DNA from: Tachypleus tridentatus
Taxonomy: Eukaryota > Arthropoda > Merostomata > Xiphosura > Limulidae
NCBI RefSeq assembly: GCF_004210375.1
Contig: NC_134835.1
Location: 70,090,447-70,154,446, forward strand
DNA: 64,000 nucleotides
Direction of reading: 5' to 3'
The stretch's first letter is position 1; each line of letters starts with the position of its first letter. The notes beneath the pieces were generated by a model. The model did not search any database. It was not told the origin of the DNA and worked only from the letters and a program-made list of their open reading frames with translations. Positions 60,801 through 64,000 of the stretch are shown piece after piece. Both the position numbers and the translations under genes were made by a program.

Positions 60801-62338
60801 TTTTTTTGCTTATTGGCAATACAGAACTGGTATCTAGTGTAATAGTATTTATGTTTTAAATTAAAATGCCTATTATTGAAAATATGGGTCGGGAAAATTT
60901 CATATTTGTTTAAATTGAAATTTAGGGGTGTTTACTCATTTTTTCTTTATAGAAGCAATTATAAAGAACAATTTTGTAGTAGTATTTTGGATTCTAAACT
61001 TCTTTGTTCTGTTTTGGATTGCCAAAAAATAAAAGGTTTATTAAATTATTAGTATTTTTATGAATTATTTGTTAGACATGTTCCTCAAATATTATGAGTT
61101 AGTACTTGCAATATCCAAAGCTGGTTTATTTATATATACATATATAAGACCGAATAAACATAAATGTAAATGTTCTCCAGTTTGATATTCAGTCTCTCTA
61201 TAATAAAATAGGATTAACTTTTGCATATCACAGTTATAATTGTGAAATACTCATTCAGTCAATCAATTCAAGAAATATAAAAAAGGAAAATTAATGATTT
61301 TATTTTCTCAGGCTTAACCCTCATTTCTCAACACACATGTTCCAGGAATGTAGTAGCTCAACGTACTCAAATCAGATAAATCCACTTACCCACTTATGTC
61401 GTTTTGATCTTCTTGGAACATGTAATGATGATCAGTGCACAAGGTTTGTATAAAGATTGACTAAAAAAAAATTAGTGAAATTAAAAGTTACAAAAATTAT
61501 GATTAGTATTCTGTGCTTTAAACATGATTACTTTAGAGAGAGCATGTGAATAAAAATGCATCTTAATGATATTTAGTGCAAGTCTAAAAATGTTTTAAAG
61601 TAAAAAAGTATTCTATGAATTTTGGAAATTATCTAAAAACAAATTATTACTTTAATCTGTTTTTTAATTTAGTACTCATTGAATTATTTCTTATATTATC
61701 TGTGTTGACACTTCCTAGCAAATATGGTGTTATTGCTATATTAATATAATTAAATATATTGTAAGTACTTTTATTGTAACATACCATGGAGATCTTGAAT
61801 ACATTGTTTTAAGCAAGAAAAAATTGCTGCTAAAATCAGGAATTTCACTTAAAAACAATTTTCTAAATAATTGTTTAATTATATTTCTATAAATCTTCTA
61901 CTTTATTTAATATTTGAATTTATTTGCAAATTATTATAAGTTGCTTTGATATATTGGAATTAGGCATATCGTGATGTCATGTTGATACAAAAGACTAATA
62001 TACACTTTTATGTATTTTCTGAAAAATTGTAATTCTGTTGTATGTTCTTACAAGTTGTTTTTTCTCCAGAGAGGTATGGATAGTGAATAAGTTTGTAAAT
62101 GACAGATATGCAGGAAACAGAATGACTACATTTTTGAAGTGAACTCGCATAACTTTCAAAACAAGCTATATAGTAGAAATTAAGAGTGGTTTATAATTCG
62201 TTCATTTTCTTCACAGGCAGCATGAAGCTAATTACAAAACTTTACCTCAGGATGTTCTCTTGGACCTGCTGTGTTATTGTCCCAGTCTGTGTGGAGTTTC
62301 TGAAAATGACAGCACACAAGACAGTCTAGATAAACTAA
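4347..62338 (+). CDS. ZFC3H1: ZFC3H1 (zinc finger C3H1 domain protein), exons 1-17, 3' part beyond window
   Basis: Split gene of at least 17 coding exons and about 1281 residues in this window. Seen: blocks in the same order as vertebrate ZFC3H1, namely an acidic EEGEITDD N-terminus, YEDLLEQYKKIQNQLE, DEEDLENLRQIALQS, DNYEMVEMDIDS, LADDSESD, QEYRKLKAEIAKR, a long coiled coil, YSSPLVHMKSYR and a C-terminal CRFDLLGTCNDDQC..QH zinc finger. Known of the family: ZFC3H1 is the nuclear scaffold that joins the MTR4 (MTREX) helicase to PABPN1-bound polyadenylated RNA in the PAXT connection, promoting exosome decay and nuclear retention; fission yeast Red1 is the counterpart. Inferred: orthology, from order and identity of motifs. 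Vertebrate proteins are near 1990 residues with HAT/TPR-like repeats after the finger; that half is not in the window. Exon phases agree at every junction, with one ambiguous pair (exons 1/2). Confidence 0.93.
5530..8878 (+). mobile_element. I-type LINE with RNase H, copy 1 (decayed, 5'-truncated)
   Basis: Starts in the tail of ORF1 and continues through a broken ORF2. Endonuclease: IQWNC and LQETFLKP near 5660-5770, then ILGDFNGHHPL near 6025-6057. Reverse transcriptase: FDIEKAYDTTW near 6779-6812 and the catalytic YVDD at 7042-7053. RNase H: YVDGSKLGD near 7918-7945, FTAELY near 8012, then WIPGYIGICRNE near 8215-8250. A C-terminal CCLCDTQVT zinc-type motif is near 8540-8567. Many stops and frameshifts make it non-functional. 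The order endonuclease, RT, RNase H fits the I clade. The 3' UTR breaks off near 8878 before the terminal tail seen in copy 2. Confidence 0.9.
9162..9612 (+). pseudogene. Tc1-like transposase, internally deleted
   Basis: From the ATG at 9162 it reads MPQLMQESRDQAVWMLMTGM, the usual N-terminal helix-turn-helix start of Tc1 transposases. At about 9255 it jumps, with a frame change, into the catalytic C-terminal half: MHDNVHLQPARVC, VLYWPPYSPNMNHIEYIWD. The second catalytic Asp (in HDN) and the final Glu (in HIEYIWD) are visible; the first Asp and the DNA-binding second half are deleted. Terminal repeats not found. Confidence 0.85.
9930..10552. repeat. Dispersed repeat family A, left part (split by the Penelope-like element)
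   Basis: Non-coding; matches 57950-58500 along its length, e.g. GATGCCTAGAGAGAATGTG (10479-10497) against GATGCCCAGAGAAAATGTC, and GTCTGAACAGTGA against GTCTGAGCAGTGA. The remaining part is at 12069-12290. Confidence 0.65.
10553..12068 (-). mobile_element. Penelope-like retroelement (RT plus GIY-YIG endonuclease), 5'-truncated
   Basis: On the minus strand, 11803-11264 encodes the end of a reverse transcriptase with YRYVDDT (catalytic Asp pair at 11690-11695). After a frameshift, 11204-10797 carries a GIY-YIG endonuclease: IIYKIQCDNCHDFYIGETSR with Cys-X2-Cys between the two halves, then METRFKEH. This RT plus GIY-YIG order defines Penelope-like elements. Upstream, about 11820-11990 holds in-frame pieces (LFTEVPTAEA) of the RT body; the rest is missing. 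Candidate target duplication TAAATATT at 10545-10552 and 12069-12076. Frameshifts and stops make it inactive. Confidence 0.9.
12069..12290. repeat. Dispersed repeat family A, right part
   Basis: Continues the copy interrupted at 10552: AGAATTAATAACTTAAAACT and TATGCAATACTAATTAGTAT correspond to 26850-26940 and 58520-58610. Confidence 0.6.
13628..13762 (+). other. Short unexplained open segment, possible TE or gene remnant
   Basis: 44 codons open to a TAA: LSLSVPFRDEKYDADFLKVI, then a PKIAVASVIKEVKERIFPDL end. The composition looks protein-like and unlike surrounding intron, but there is no convincing splice donor and I recognise no family. It could be a transposase scrap. Confidence 0.35.
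14504..14769 (+). CDS. ZFC3H1: ZFC3H1 exon 2 (YEDLL..YKKIQ block)
   Basis: Encodes TSYEDLLEQYKKIQNQLEDL then a Ser/Arg/Lys-rich stretch ending GRRRSYSVLKL. The block matches the conserved vertebrate EETFEDLLLKYKQIQLELE segment, predicted helical. The donor is excellent (TTG|GTAAGT at 14770) and ends in phase 0. The acceptor is ambiguous: AG at 14502-14503 (phase 1, fits donors 5335 or 5389) or AG at 14522-14523 (phase 0, fits donor 5367). A branch-point-like CCTTAAC lies at 14484-14490. The last 36 bases and the donor are duplicated 179 bp downstream (see the tandem repeat entry). Confidence 0.87.
14734..15084 (+). repeat. Tandem duplication (179-bp period) copying the end of exon 2 and its splice donor
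   Basis: 14734-14905 recurs at 14913-15084 with only a few substitutions and no indels. The second unit includes GGGAAGGAGACGG, the last 36 exon bases and a second intact TTG|GTAAGT donor at 14948/14949. Using the second donor would read through an in-frame stop at 14827-14829, so the first donor is taken as the real one. Confidence 0.95.
14770..19842. other. Intron 2 of ZFC3H1
   Basis: Holds the tandem duplication (to 15084) and a hAT transposase fossil (17610-18950). In 15085-17609 and 18951-19842 I see only AT-rich sequence. Confidence 0.7.
17610..18950 (+). pseudogene. hAT-family transposase fossil
   Basis: Recognisable pieces in shifting frames: LVNDNATNMALAV near 18137-18175 (hAT second catalytic Asp region, usually TDNAxNM), CFTHTLKLASWS from 18207 (the hAT C-x-H-x-L-N-L motif), KQDVVMRW near 18373-18396 (the TRWNS motif), and KVATIVLCEDGADN near 18558-18600 towards the C-terminal dimerisation region. 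Multiple stops. Spacing and order fit hAT/ZBED-type transposases. Terminal repeats not identified. Confidence 0.72.
19843..19980 (+). CDS. ZFC3H1: ZFC3H1 exon 3
   Basis: 46 codons, phase 0 to phase 0, between a strong acceptor (TTTTATTTTTAG) and donor AAA|GTAATT. It encodes a Lys/Ser/Glu-rich linker beginning GKRSENKSKSYKSKDLVERK. No close match to a vertebrate motif; assigned from clean splice sites, phase and position. Likely disordered. Confidence 0.85.
21092..21188 (+). CDS. ZFC3H1: ZFC3H1 exon 4 (acidic EEDLENLRQIALQS helix)
   Basis: Begins GDDDDEEDLENLRQIALQSY, which aligns with vertebrate EDEEELSELQLRLLALQS. The acceptor is AACAG (21087-21091). The donor GGAAG|GTGAAG leaves one base (phase 1), and the next exon supplies two bases to make an Asp codon. 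Reading through the donor would reach a stop within nine codons, supporting the boundary. Confidence 0.9.
21582..21676 (+). CDS. ZFC3H1: ZFC3H1 exon 5 (charged linker)
   Basis: Acceptor AAATCTTCTAG; donor GAG|GTAATT. Reads KNENHEKMEKLEDHKNENSD, a charged helical linker. Enters in phase 1, leaves in phase 0. It stands where vertebrate ZFC3H1 has a much longer Lys/Glu coiled coil, so the chelicerate protein appears shortened here. Confidence 0.85.
21987..22146 (+). CDS. ZFC3H1: ZFC3H1 exon 6 (polyproline and DNYE..EMD motif)
   Basis: Starts LSCPPLPSSPPPEPPPPPTH, a polyproline segment, then DNYEMVEMDIDSLSDDE, which matches vertebrate DNYEEVAMDTDSE. Acceptor AAATGTAG, donor GGAA|GTAAGT (phase 1). 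The order of the proline tract and the DNYE motif is reversed compared with the vertebrate protein as I recall it, where prolines follow the motif. Confidence 0.92.
24851..25008 (+). CDS. ZFC3H1: ZFC3H1 exon 7 (acidic, RRQLLSTLATRK helix)
   Basis: Acceptor TTTATTCCATAG, donor GTG|GTTAGT. Encodes an acidic stretch (DTDEDNIDE) followed by LRRQLLSTLATRKLLKE, which aligns with vertebrate LLREELLKSLANKRAFKPEE. Enters phase 1, leaves phase 0. Two in-frame codon runs upstream of 24851 are intronic. Confidence 0.92.
25009..27222. other. Intron 7 of ZFC3H1
   Basis: Holds a dispersed repeat family A copy at 26640-26960. Nothing recognised in 25009-26639. Confidence 0.6.
26640..26960. repeat. Dispersed repeat family A, partial copy
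   Basis: GATGCCTACAGAAAATGTG is identical to the copy near 28670, and AAGAACTTAAACCTTGTATA corresponds to 12094-12113 and 58540. Non-coding; no terminal repeats recognised. Confidence 0.65.
27223..27402 (+). CDS. ZFC3H1: ZFC3H1 exon 8 (acidic linker)
   Basis: 60 codons, phase 0/0, ending KKKYLPE|GTAAGT. The acceptor (GTATAAG|AGACC) has a weak pyrimidine tract, so the exact start could shift by two bases to the next AG, but only the chosen AG keeps the frame. The sequence is acidic (DDIDENEDDS) and shows no motif I recognise. Confidence 0.82.
28620..28790. repeat. Dispersed repeat family A, short copy
   Basis: Shares GATGCCTACAGAAAATGTG and the following CACATTTCTCACACTAG with 26780-26820. 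It then continues AAAGACTGTGAGGAACAATT, which also occurs just beyond the other copy (26965-26984). This extends the family by some 50 bases. Confidence 0.65.
29689..29785 (+). mobile_element. Fragment of the I-type LINE 5' untranslated region
   Basis: Matches 41750-41850 of LINE copy 2: GGTGTGGATTCCTG, GGGAAGGTTCTGTA, GGATCTAAACATC. About 97 bp, no coding content. Truncated on both sides. Confidence 0.75.
31211..31240. repeat. Small perfect inverted repeat
   Basis: ACCTCCCTA and TAGGGAGGT flank a 12-base loop. It is unusually GC-rich for the intron. No T-run or other sign of a terminator. Confidence 0.5.
32066..32233 (+). CDS. ZFC3H1: ZFC3H1 exon 9 (conserved VINLADDSESD block)
   Basis: Reads HKPLVINLADDSESDNSDVE and then GLDEFLKMARMK. 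It aligns with vertebrate VVVTLNDSDDSESDGE and GLESMIKEARR. A hydrophobic patch directly followed by acidic and serine residues resembles a SUMO-interacting motif, which is inference only. Acceptor AAATTTCAG, donor AGT|GTAATT, phase 0/0. Confidence 0.92.
32234..35688. other. Intron 9 of ZFC3H1
   Basis: Contains one member of dispersed family C (33560-33940). The rest, including a locally more complex stretch 34700-35550, gives no reading frame or motif I can name. Confidence 0.55.
33560..33940. repeat. Dispersed repeat family C, copy 1
   Basis: Weak but collinear similarity to 37670-38060: GATGTGAAAAGGTTAGAAG against GATGTGTAAAGGTTGGAAG, and TTTAGTAAAAATACTTAATT against TTTAGTAAAAACACTTGATT. 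Function and class unknown. Confidence 0.45.
35689..35924 (+). CDS. ZFC3H1: ZFC3H1 exon 10 (start of coiled coil, QEYRKLKAEIAKR)
   Basis: Contains QQQEYRKLKAEIAKRVL, matching vertebrate KKIEYRLLKEEIANRE. After a Thr/Ser linker it enters another helix, KAHKRHELNLKFHK, equivalent to the vertebrate SKLKKHRILLMKDE region. Acceptor CACATAG, donor CACAA|GTAGGT leaves two bases (phase 2). An in-frame TAG overlaps the donor. Confidence 0.92.
37670..38060. repeat. Dispersed repeat family C, copy 2
   Basis: Counterpart of 33560-33940; see that entry for shared words. Confidence 0.45.
39460..39680. repeat. Dispersed repeat family B, copy 1
   Basis: Shares CTGAAGTGGGCAATTTGGAG with TTGAAGTGGGCAGTTTGGAG at 60570-60590. 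Further similarity follows for about 150 bp (TGATAATAAAGTAGTTTAA near 39654 against GCTAATAAATTAGTTTAA). Confidence 0.55.
40604..40844. mobile_element. Non-autonomous Tc1/mariner-like MITE, copy 2
   Basis: About 85-90% identical to 1670-1884 by eye, with a longer interior (extra AACATAGC and an AT-rich 25-bp piece near 40790). Ends TACAGGGTGG and CCACCCTGTA are flanked by TA. The minus strand again carries the transposase-tail-like piece with RKMSHRTWRR. Confidence 0.85.
41287..41461 (+). CDS. ZFC3H1: ZFC3H1 exon 11 (coiled coil)
   Basis: One base completes a Lys codon from exon 10; the exon then reads SVLQAEQSKLISLKKRAQDK through VAANKRLVDRLTFQ. Heptad-like leucine spacing over nearly 60 residues indicates a coiled coil and matches vertebrate SVLKNLVQQEAKKKESVRNA onward. 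Acceptor GTTTGGGCAG, donor CAG|GTATTT, phase 0 exit. Confidence 0.94.
41680..45599 (+). mobile_element. I-type LINE copy 2: 5' UTR, ORF1 with zinc knuckles, internally deleted ORF2, 3' tail
   Basis: 5' UTR about 41680-42210. ORF1 (about 42230-43400) has a nucleic-acid-binding end at 42340-42912 with CCHC-type knuckles: CFHCWWFGQLKMSC, CARCDGKDHNAYEC and CISCNGSHPSYFRSC. In the first knuckle the expected His is Gln. ORF2 starts near 43400 with the endonuclease LQETFLKPA (43506-43532). It then jumps at about 43640-43655 past most of the reverse transcriptase, including YVDD, to FNFSLSK, the RNase H (TDGSKSGD near 44409), ISGYVGICRNELAYTAAKS near 44677 and CCLCNTQVTISHILLS (44991-45038). 3' UTR ends CAGATAGCCTAGTTGCTTTG then (CCAA)n at 45599. 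Inactive. Confidence 0.9.
45600..46077 (+). mobile_element. I-type LINE copy 3: 3' fragment directly behind copy 2
   Basis: Begins abruptly in the RNase H-to-C-terminus region (VPYMDCSPVFKAWLCASWH), with a second deletion leading to CVVCVTQVTISHILLLCH. It ends in the same 3' UTR and tail (CAGATAGCCTAATTGCTTTG at 46028-46047, then CCAACCAACCAACC). It follows the (CCAA)n tail of copy 2 with no intervening host DNA. Confidence 0.88.
46947..47111 (+). CDS. ZFC3H1: ZFC3H1 exon 12
   Basis: 55 codons, phase 0/0, between TGTGGACAG and ACT|GTAAGT. Starts ISMVERKIESEATKVEELER, continuing the coiled coil, then leaves it for PVTVHVSAVPVMKRRVV. Position and phase fit; similarity to the vertebrate protein is limited to the helical start. 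Confidence 0.87.
47112..48746. other. Intron 12 of ZFC3H1
   Basis: AT-rich; no known repeat or coding remnant recognised. Open frames here on either strand lack family motifs and are taken as chance. Confidence 0.6.
48747..49196 (+). CDS. ZFC3H1: ZFC3H1 exon 13 (KKPRLS and EKKRQLQQKERELASQL helix)
   Basis: 150 codons, phase 0/0, acceptor TTTGTATAG, donor GAG|GTAAGT. Begins GIKKPRLSTLS, aligning with vertebrate NKMMRLDSSP, then ELAEKKRQLQQKERELASQL, aligning with the vertebrate AMEKRRLQKLEYEYALKIQ helix. The rest is a Ser/Asn/Lys-rich linker, likely disordered. Confidence 0.92.
49197..53531. other. Intron 13 of ZFC3H1
   Basis: Holds a CR1-like LINE fossil (49970-51800). Nothing recognised in 51801-53531. 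Confidence 0.65.
49970..51800 (+). mobile_element. CR1-like LINE reverse transcriptase fossil
   Basis: Pieces in shifting frames: KNDKPPGLD near 50366-50392, GSQHGFTERRSC near 50611-50646, MYVDLQRAFDKALYEKLL near 50717-50770 (first catalytic Asp), GVPQDSVL-like near 50895-50930, SWANKW..FNYNKCKMH near 51031-51084, and C-terminal QRRATSMIPG and NDRTRGQKYKF (51508-51542). Order and wording fit the CR1/Jockey-type RT. The Y/F-x-DD box itself is missing from the expected place near 50960-51000, and stops abound. Confidence 0.85.
53532..53675 (+). CDS. ZFC3H1: ZFC3H1 exon 14
   Basis: 48 codons, phase 0/0, with a good acceptor (TTTTATTCTCATCAG) and donor CAA|GTATGT. Encodes SKQELEKLMQSLSAKN and then a segment rich in aromatic residues and cysteine (FICPTFIHSYQLCQFFYP). 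I do not see a vertebrate counterpart for the second half, although the vertebrate protein has a comparable LGLKIGELQKLYSKADSL helix. Assigned from splice sites, frame and position. Confidence 0.78.
55561..56326 (-). mobile_element. Mariner transposon, 766 bp, internally deleted
   Basis: Terminal inverted repeats TTAGGTTGTCCAGAAATA (perfect for 18 bases) at both ends, each flanked by TA. The minus strand encodes mariner transposase pieces: FKRGRKATKTTRKVNQAIG (helix-turn-helix, near 56095-56151), KWIPYELTEDKQNQ (from 55860), PFLEWIVTCDETI (first catalytic Asp, near 55742-55780) and, after a frameshift, NFLNPGETITVDKYC. The C-terminal third with the other two Asp residues is deleted and runs straight into the terminal repeat. 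Resembles the Hsmar1-type group. Confidence 0.92.
56412..56512 (-). repeat. tRNA-derived SINE fragment (family 2)
   Basis: The plus strand reads the tail first (AAGCTCAAAGTTACACAAAG GGCTACCTGTGC) and then a tRNA-like GGTATCAAAACTTGG and CACTCTGCCACTGAGG. Counterpart of 908-1010, more complete at the head. Confidence 0.75.
57605..57720 (+). CDS. ZFC3H1: ZFC3H1 exon 15 (YSSPLVHMKSYR)
   Basis: Ends GVHYSSPLVHMKSYR, matching vertebrate YHSPLLVFKSYRF just upstream of the zinc finger. Acceptor GTTGCTTTTCAG, donor ATAG|GTGAGA (phase 2). The first half is a short acidic/serine linker. Confidence 0.93.
57950..58660. repeat. Dispersed repeat family A, longest uninterrupted copy
   Basis: About 0.7 kb, non-coding. 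Collinear with 9930-10552 plus 12069-12290, and partly with 26640-26960. No terminal repeats or tail recognised, so the class is unknown. Confidence 0.65.
60530..60740. repeat. Dispersed repeat family B, copy 2
   Basis: Counterpart of 39460-39680; TTGAAGTGGGCAGTTTGGAG is the clearest shared word. Confidence 0.55.
61312..61443 (+). CDS. ZFC3H1: ZFC3H1 exon 16 (three cysteines of the CCCH zinc finger)
   Basis: Reads LNPHFSTHMF then YSNQINPLTHLCRFDLLGTC and NDDQC. It aligns with vertebrate SPYFRT..YSNMIEPDQCFCRFDLTGTCNDDDC. Zinc ligands are Cys at about residues 1226, 1234 and 1239; the fourth ligand, His, is in exon 17. Acceptor TTTTATTTTCTCAG, donor ACAAG|GTTTGT (phase 2). In the fission yeast homologue Red1 the finger region is reported to contact the MTR4-type helicase. 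Confidence 0.96.
61444..62216. other. Intron 16 of ZFC3H1
   Basis: 773 bp, AT-rich, splits the zinc finger between its third Cys and its His. No repeats recognised. Confidence 0.65.
62217..62338 (+). CDS. ZFC3H1: ZFC3H1 exon 17 (zinc finger His and following helix)
   Basis: Begins RQHEANYKTLPQDVLLDLLC, aligning with vertebrate WQHIQDYTLSRKQLFQDILSYNLSLIGC; the His (about residue 1243) completes the CX7CX4CX3H finger. Acceptor TTTTCTTCACAG, donor CTAA|GTATGT (phase 1). The next exon is not found in the remaining 1.66 kb. Confidence 0.95.
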
Positions 62339-64000
62339 GTATGTGCATTTAAAACTTGAGAAATGTGTTTATTCATGTAGATGTAACTTAACATTGTGAT
62401 AACAGTACAATGGGTGTTTTAACAAGAATGTTTTATTATTTCTCTAATCTTAAAACATTTTATTCAAATTGAGCATCTCTCTTGACCCTTTTGCTTTAGT
62501 CCTTTATTATGTATGACACAGTGCTAACCTTACATTCAAAATTGTATTAAACTACTCTCTTAATGATAATACCAGTTACTATAGCATAAAATGTTAGTTA
62601 ATACATATTTTAATAGTATATTATAAGTTTTAAGTTCCCAATTTTACAAGTTTATTTTTAAAATCTTGAATTACCTCTAGTGTGATACATTTTCTTTAGG
62701 CATCTTGTCTTCTCTGTTTTATCCACTACCTCTTGAAAAAATACAAAATAAATCTAAATAACTCACCATAGATTTGCCATTTTTCAGAAAAACCACAGTT
62801 TTTATAGCCTTCTATTTTGTTTGGTTACAAAGTTAATAAATAGAAAATCTGACCCCACCTGTCATATCCTTTTTTGGGATTTGTTAATAGTTCTCTCTTG
62901 TGTTTAATTTTATGTATATGATGTATAACTCACAGGAAGTCAAGGTTTTCATCTACTAAATGAAACTGTTGACTACATCACATTCAAACAATATGTTATT
63001 GTGTCAAATTATGCTCTGTTTGATGATCATGCATCCTAACACTAGTTTTGCAGCATATTTTTCCATTTCAAAAGGCTCCATTTTAAGACTGTTGTGTCCA
63101 AAGCACACATTTCATTCATGCATACTTTCCAGAAGCTATCTAACATATGAAGATGATGGTTTTTGAGCACTATTTCAACAGTCTAGTTGCTCAGAATTGT
63201 ATAGATGCTGCATTTGGTAACTTGCTTGGTATATCTGTATGGAAAAGCATAAATACCCATTTCATTTTCCTTTTCTCTCTTTTTTTTTTTTTTAGATTTG
63301 TAATTTTTGTATGGTAGGCATGATGAGAAACTTTATATTGGTGGACACATACCTTGTTATTCTTGTTTCTGTTTAAAGCTAATATTTCTGTGTATTACAG
63401 AGAATCTCGAGTGTTAGTCTTATTGTGGGCAGAACTCATCTTGACCTTTAAATCAATACTACTGATCTCCAACTTGTACCTGACATATTATCAGCAACTA
63501 TCACAAATTGCTCTGAGATAATTTCATGTGGTTTACCATTTGTGTAAATTCTTTCACTATTGACCTATAGACAATAACACCAGACATTTTCACAGTTATT
63601 AAGGTATGCATATGAAATGTCAAGGATCACCACATACTTCCCTCATCTACATACAGTTTTTATAGTTGGTCATTTATTTCTCAGTAAACAACTTATGCTT
63701 GTGATGCCCTTTATAGATGGAGATCATTCTTAATTGTGCGGCTTATTGTTTGTTGATTAGGGCATTTGGAAGTCTTTTACCACTGGCCTTTGTATTTATG
63801 CATTCACCTTGTTACAAGACTTCTCACTTTATTCACCATGGCTGTGATATATCTTACTATACTCCTCTTTGTGGATGGTTCTTGATGCCTCAGGTTGATC
63901 CATAATTTTTCCTTTATTTTTCCATACCAATAAACACCACTTCATTCAATATTTGAAAATTCAAATCCCTGGTGTTATGCTTCCCGGTGATACTACAGTA
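62339..64000. other. Intron 17 of ZFC3H1 (partial)
   Basis: No further ZFC3H1 exon could be placed. A strong pyrimidine tract with AG near 63276-63296 leads straight into an in-frame stop. 63400-63960 is slightly less AT-rich and may be an old mobile element on either strand, but I cannot name it. Confidence 0.55.

Larger units (their letters stand above)
57721..61311. other. Intron 15 of ZFC3H1
   Basis: Contains family A (57950-58660) and family B (60530-60740) repeats. Nothing else recognised. Confidence 0.6.

Noticed and set aside
63276..63310. Strong pyrimidine tract plus AG that looks like an acceptor for exon 18
   Set aside because: In the required phase the second codon after the junction is a stop (TAA), and no ZFC3H1 similarity follows.
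1..64000. CRISPR arrays, operons, phage or plasmid systems
   Set aside because: No regularly spaced direct repeats; spliced gene structure, SINEs and LINEs show nuclear eukaryotic DNA.

Overview
The window is eukaryotic, AT-rich and dominated by introns. It most likely comes from a chelicerate arthropod, and probably a horseshoe crab. I base this on recall of a GC-rich tRNA-derived SINE (best copy 3476-3746) and an I-type LINE with an RNase H domain, both of which I associate with xiphosuran genomes. The sequence alone does not prove the species.

The only host gene I can support is the 5' two thirds of ZFC3H1 on the plus strand. It encodes the CCCH zinc-finger scaffold of the nuclear poly(A) tail exosome targeting (PAXT) connection. 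Seventeen coding exons can be placed between 4347 and 62338. Introns 2 to 16 have splice sites whose phases all agree; the junction of exons 1 and 2 is the only ambiguous one. The exons give about 1281 residues: an acidic EEGEITDD N-terminus, a conserved YEDLL..YKKIQ block, a polyproline segment, DNYE..EMD, an acidic NLADDSESD block, coiled coils and a CX7CX4CX3H zinc finger. The C-terminal helical-repeat half is expected beyond the right edge. A CRE palindrome and an inverted CCAAT box lie about 250 bp upstream of the start codon.

Layout. 1-4080 is upstream flank holding MITEs, a long hairpin and a cluster of four SINE pieces, one nested in another with a 12-bp target duplication. 4085-5388 is promoter and exon 1. 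Intron 1 (9 kb) holds a decayed I-type LINE, an internally deleted Tc1-like element and a Penelope-like element with YVDD reverse transcriptase and GIY-YIG endonuclease. Intron 2 holds a hAT transposase fossil and begins with a tandem duplication of the end of exon 2 together with its splice donor. Introns 3-10 hold the middle exons and mostly unrecognised AT-rich DNA with some dispersed repeats. Intron 11 holds a second I-type LINE with its 5' end and a third fragment fused directly behind it. Intron 13 holds a CR1-like LINE fossil. Intron 14 holds a 766-bp mariner deletion derivative. Introns 15-17 separate the exons leading into the zinc finger.

I found no prokaryotic system, CRISPR array, rRNA or functional tRNA gene. 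The most interesting signals are the 3' tail shared by the LINE and the SINE families (consistent with SINE mobilisation by that LINE), the partial exon duplication, and uncharacterised dispersed repeat families.
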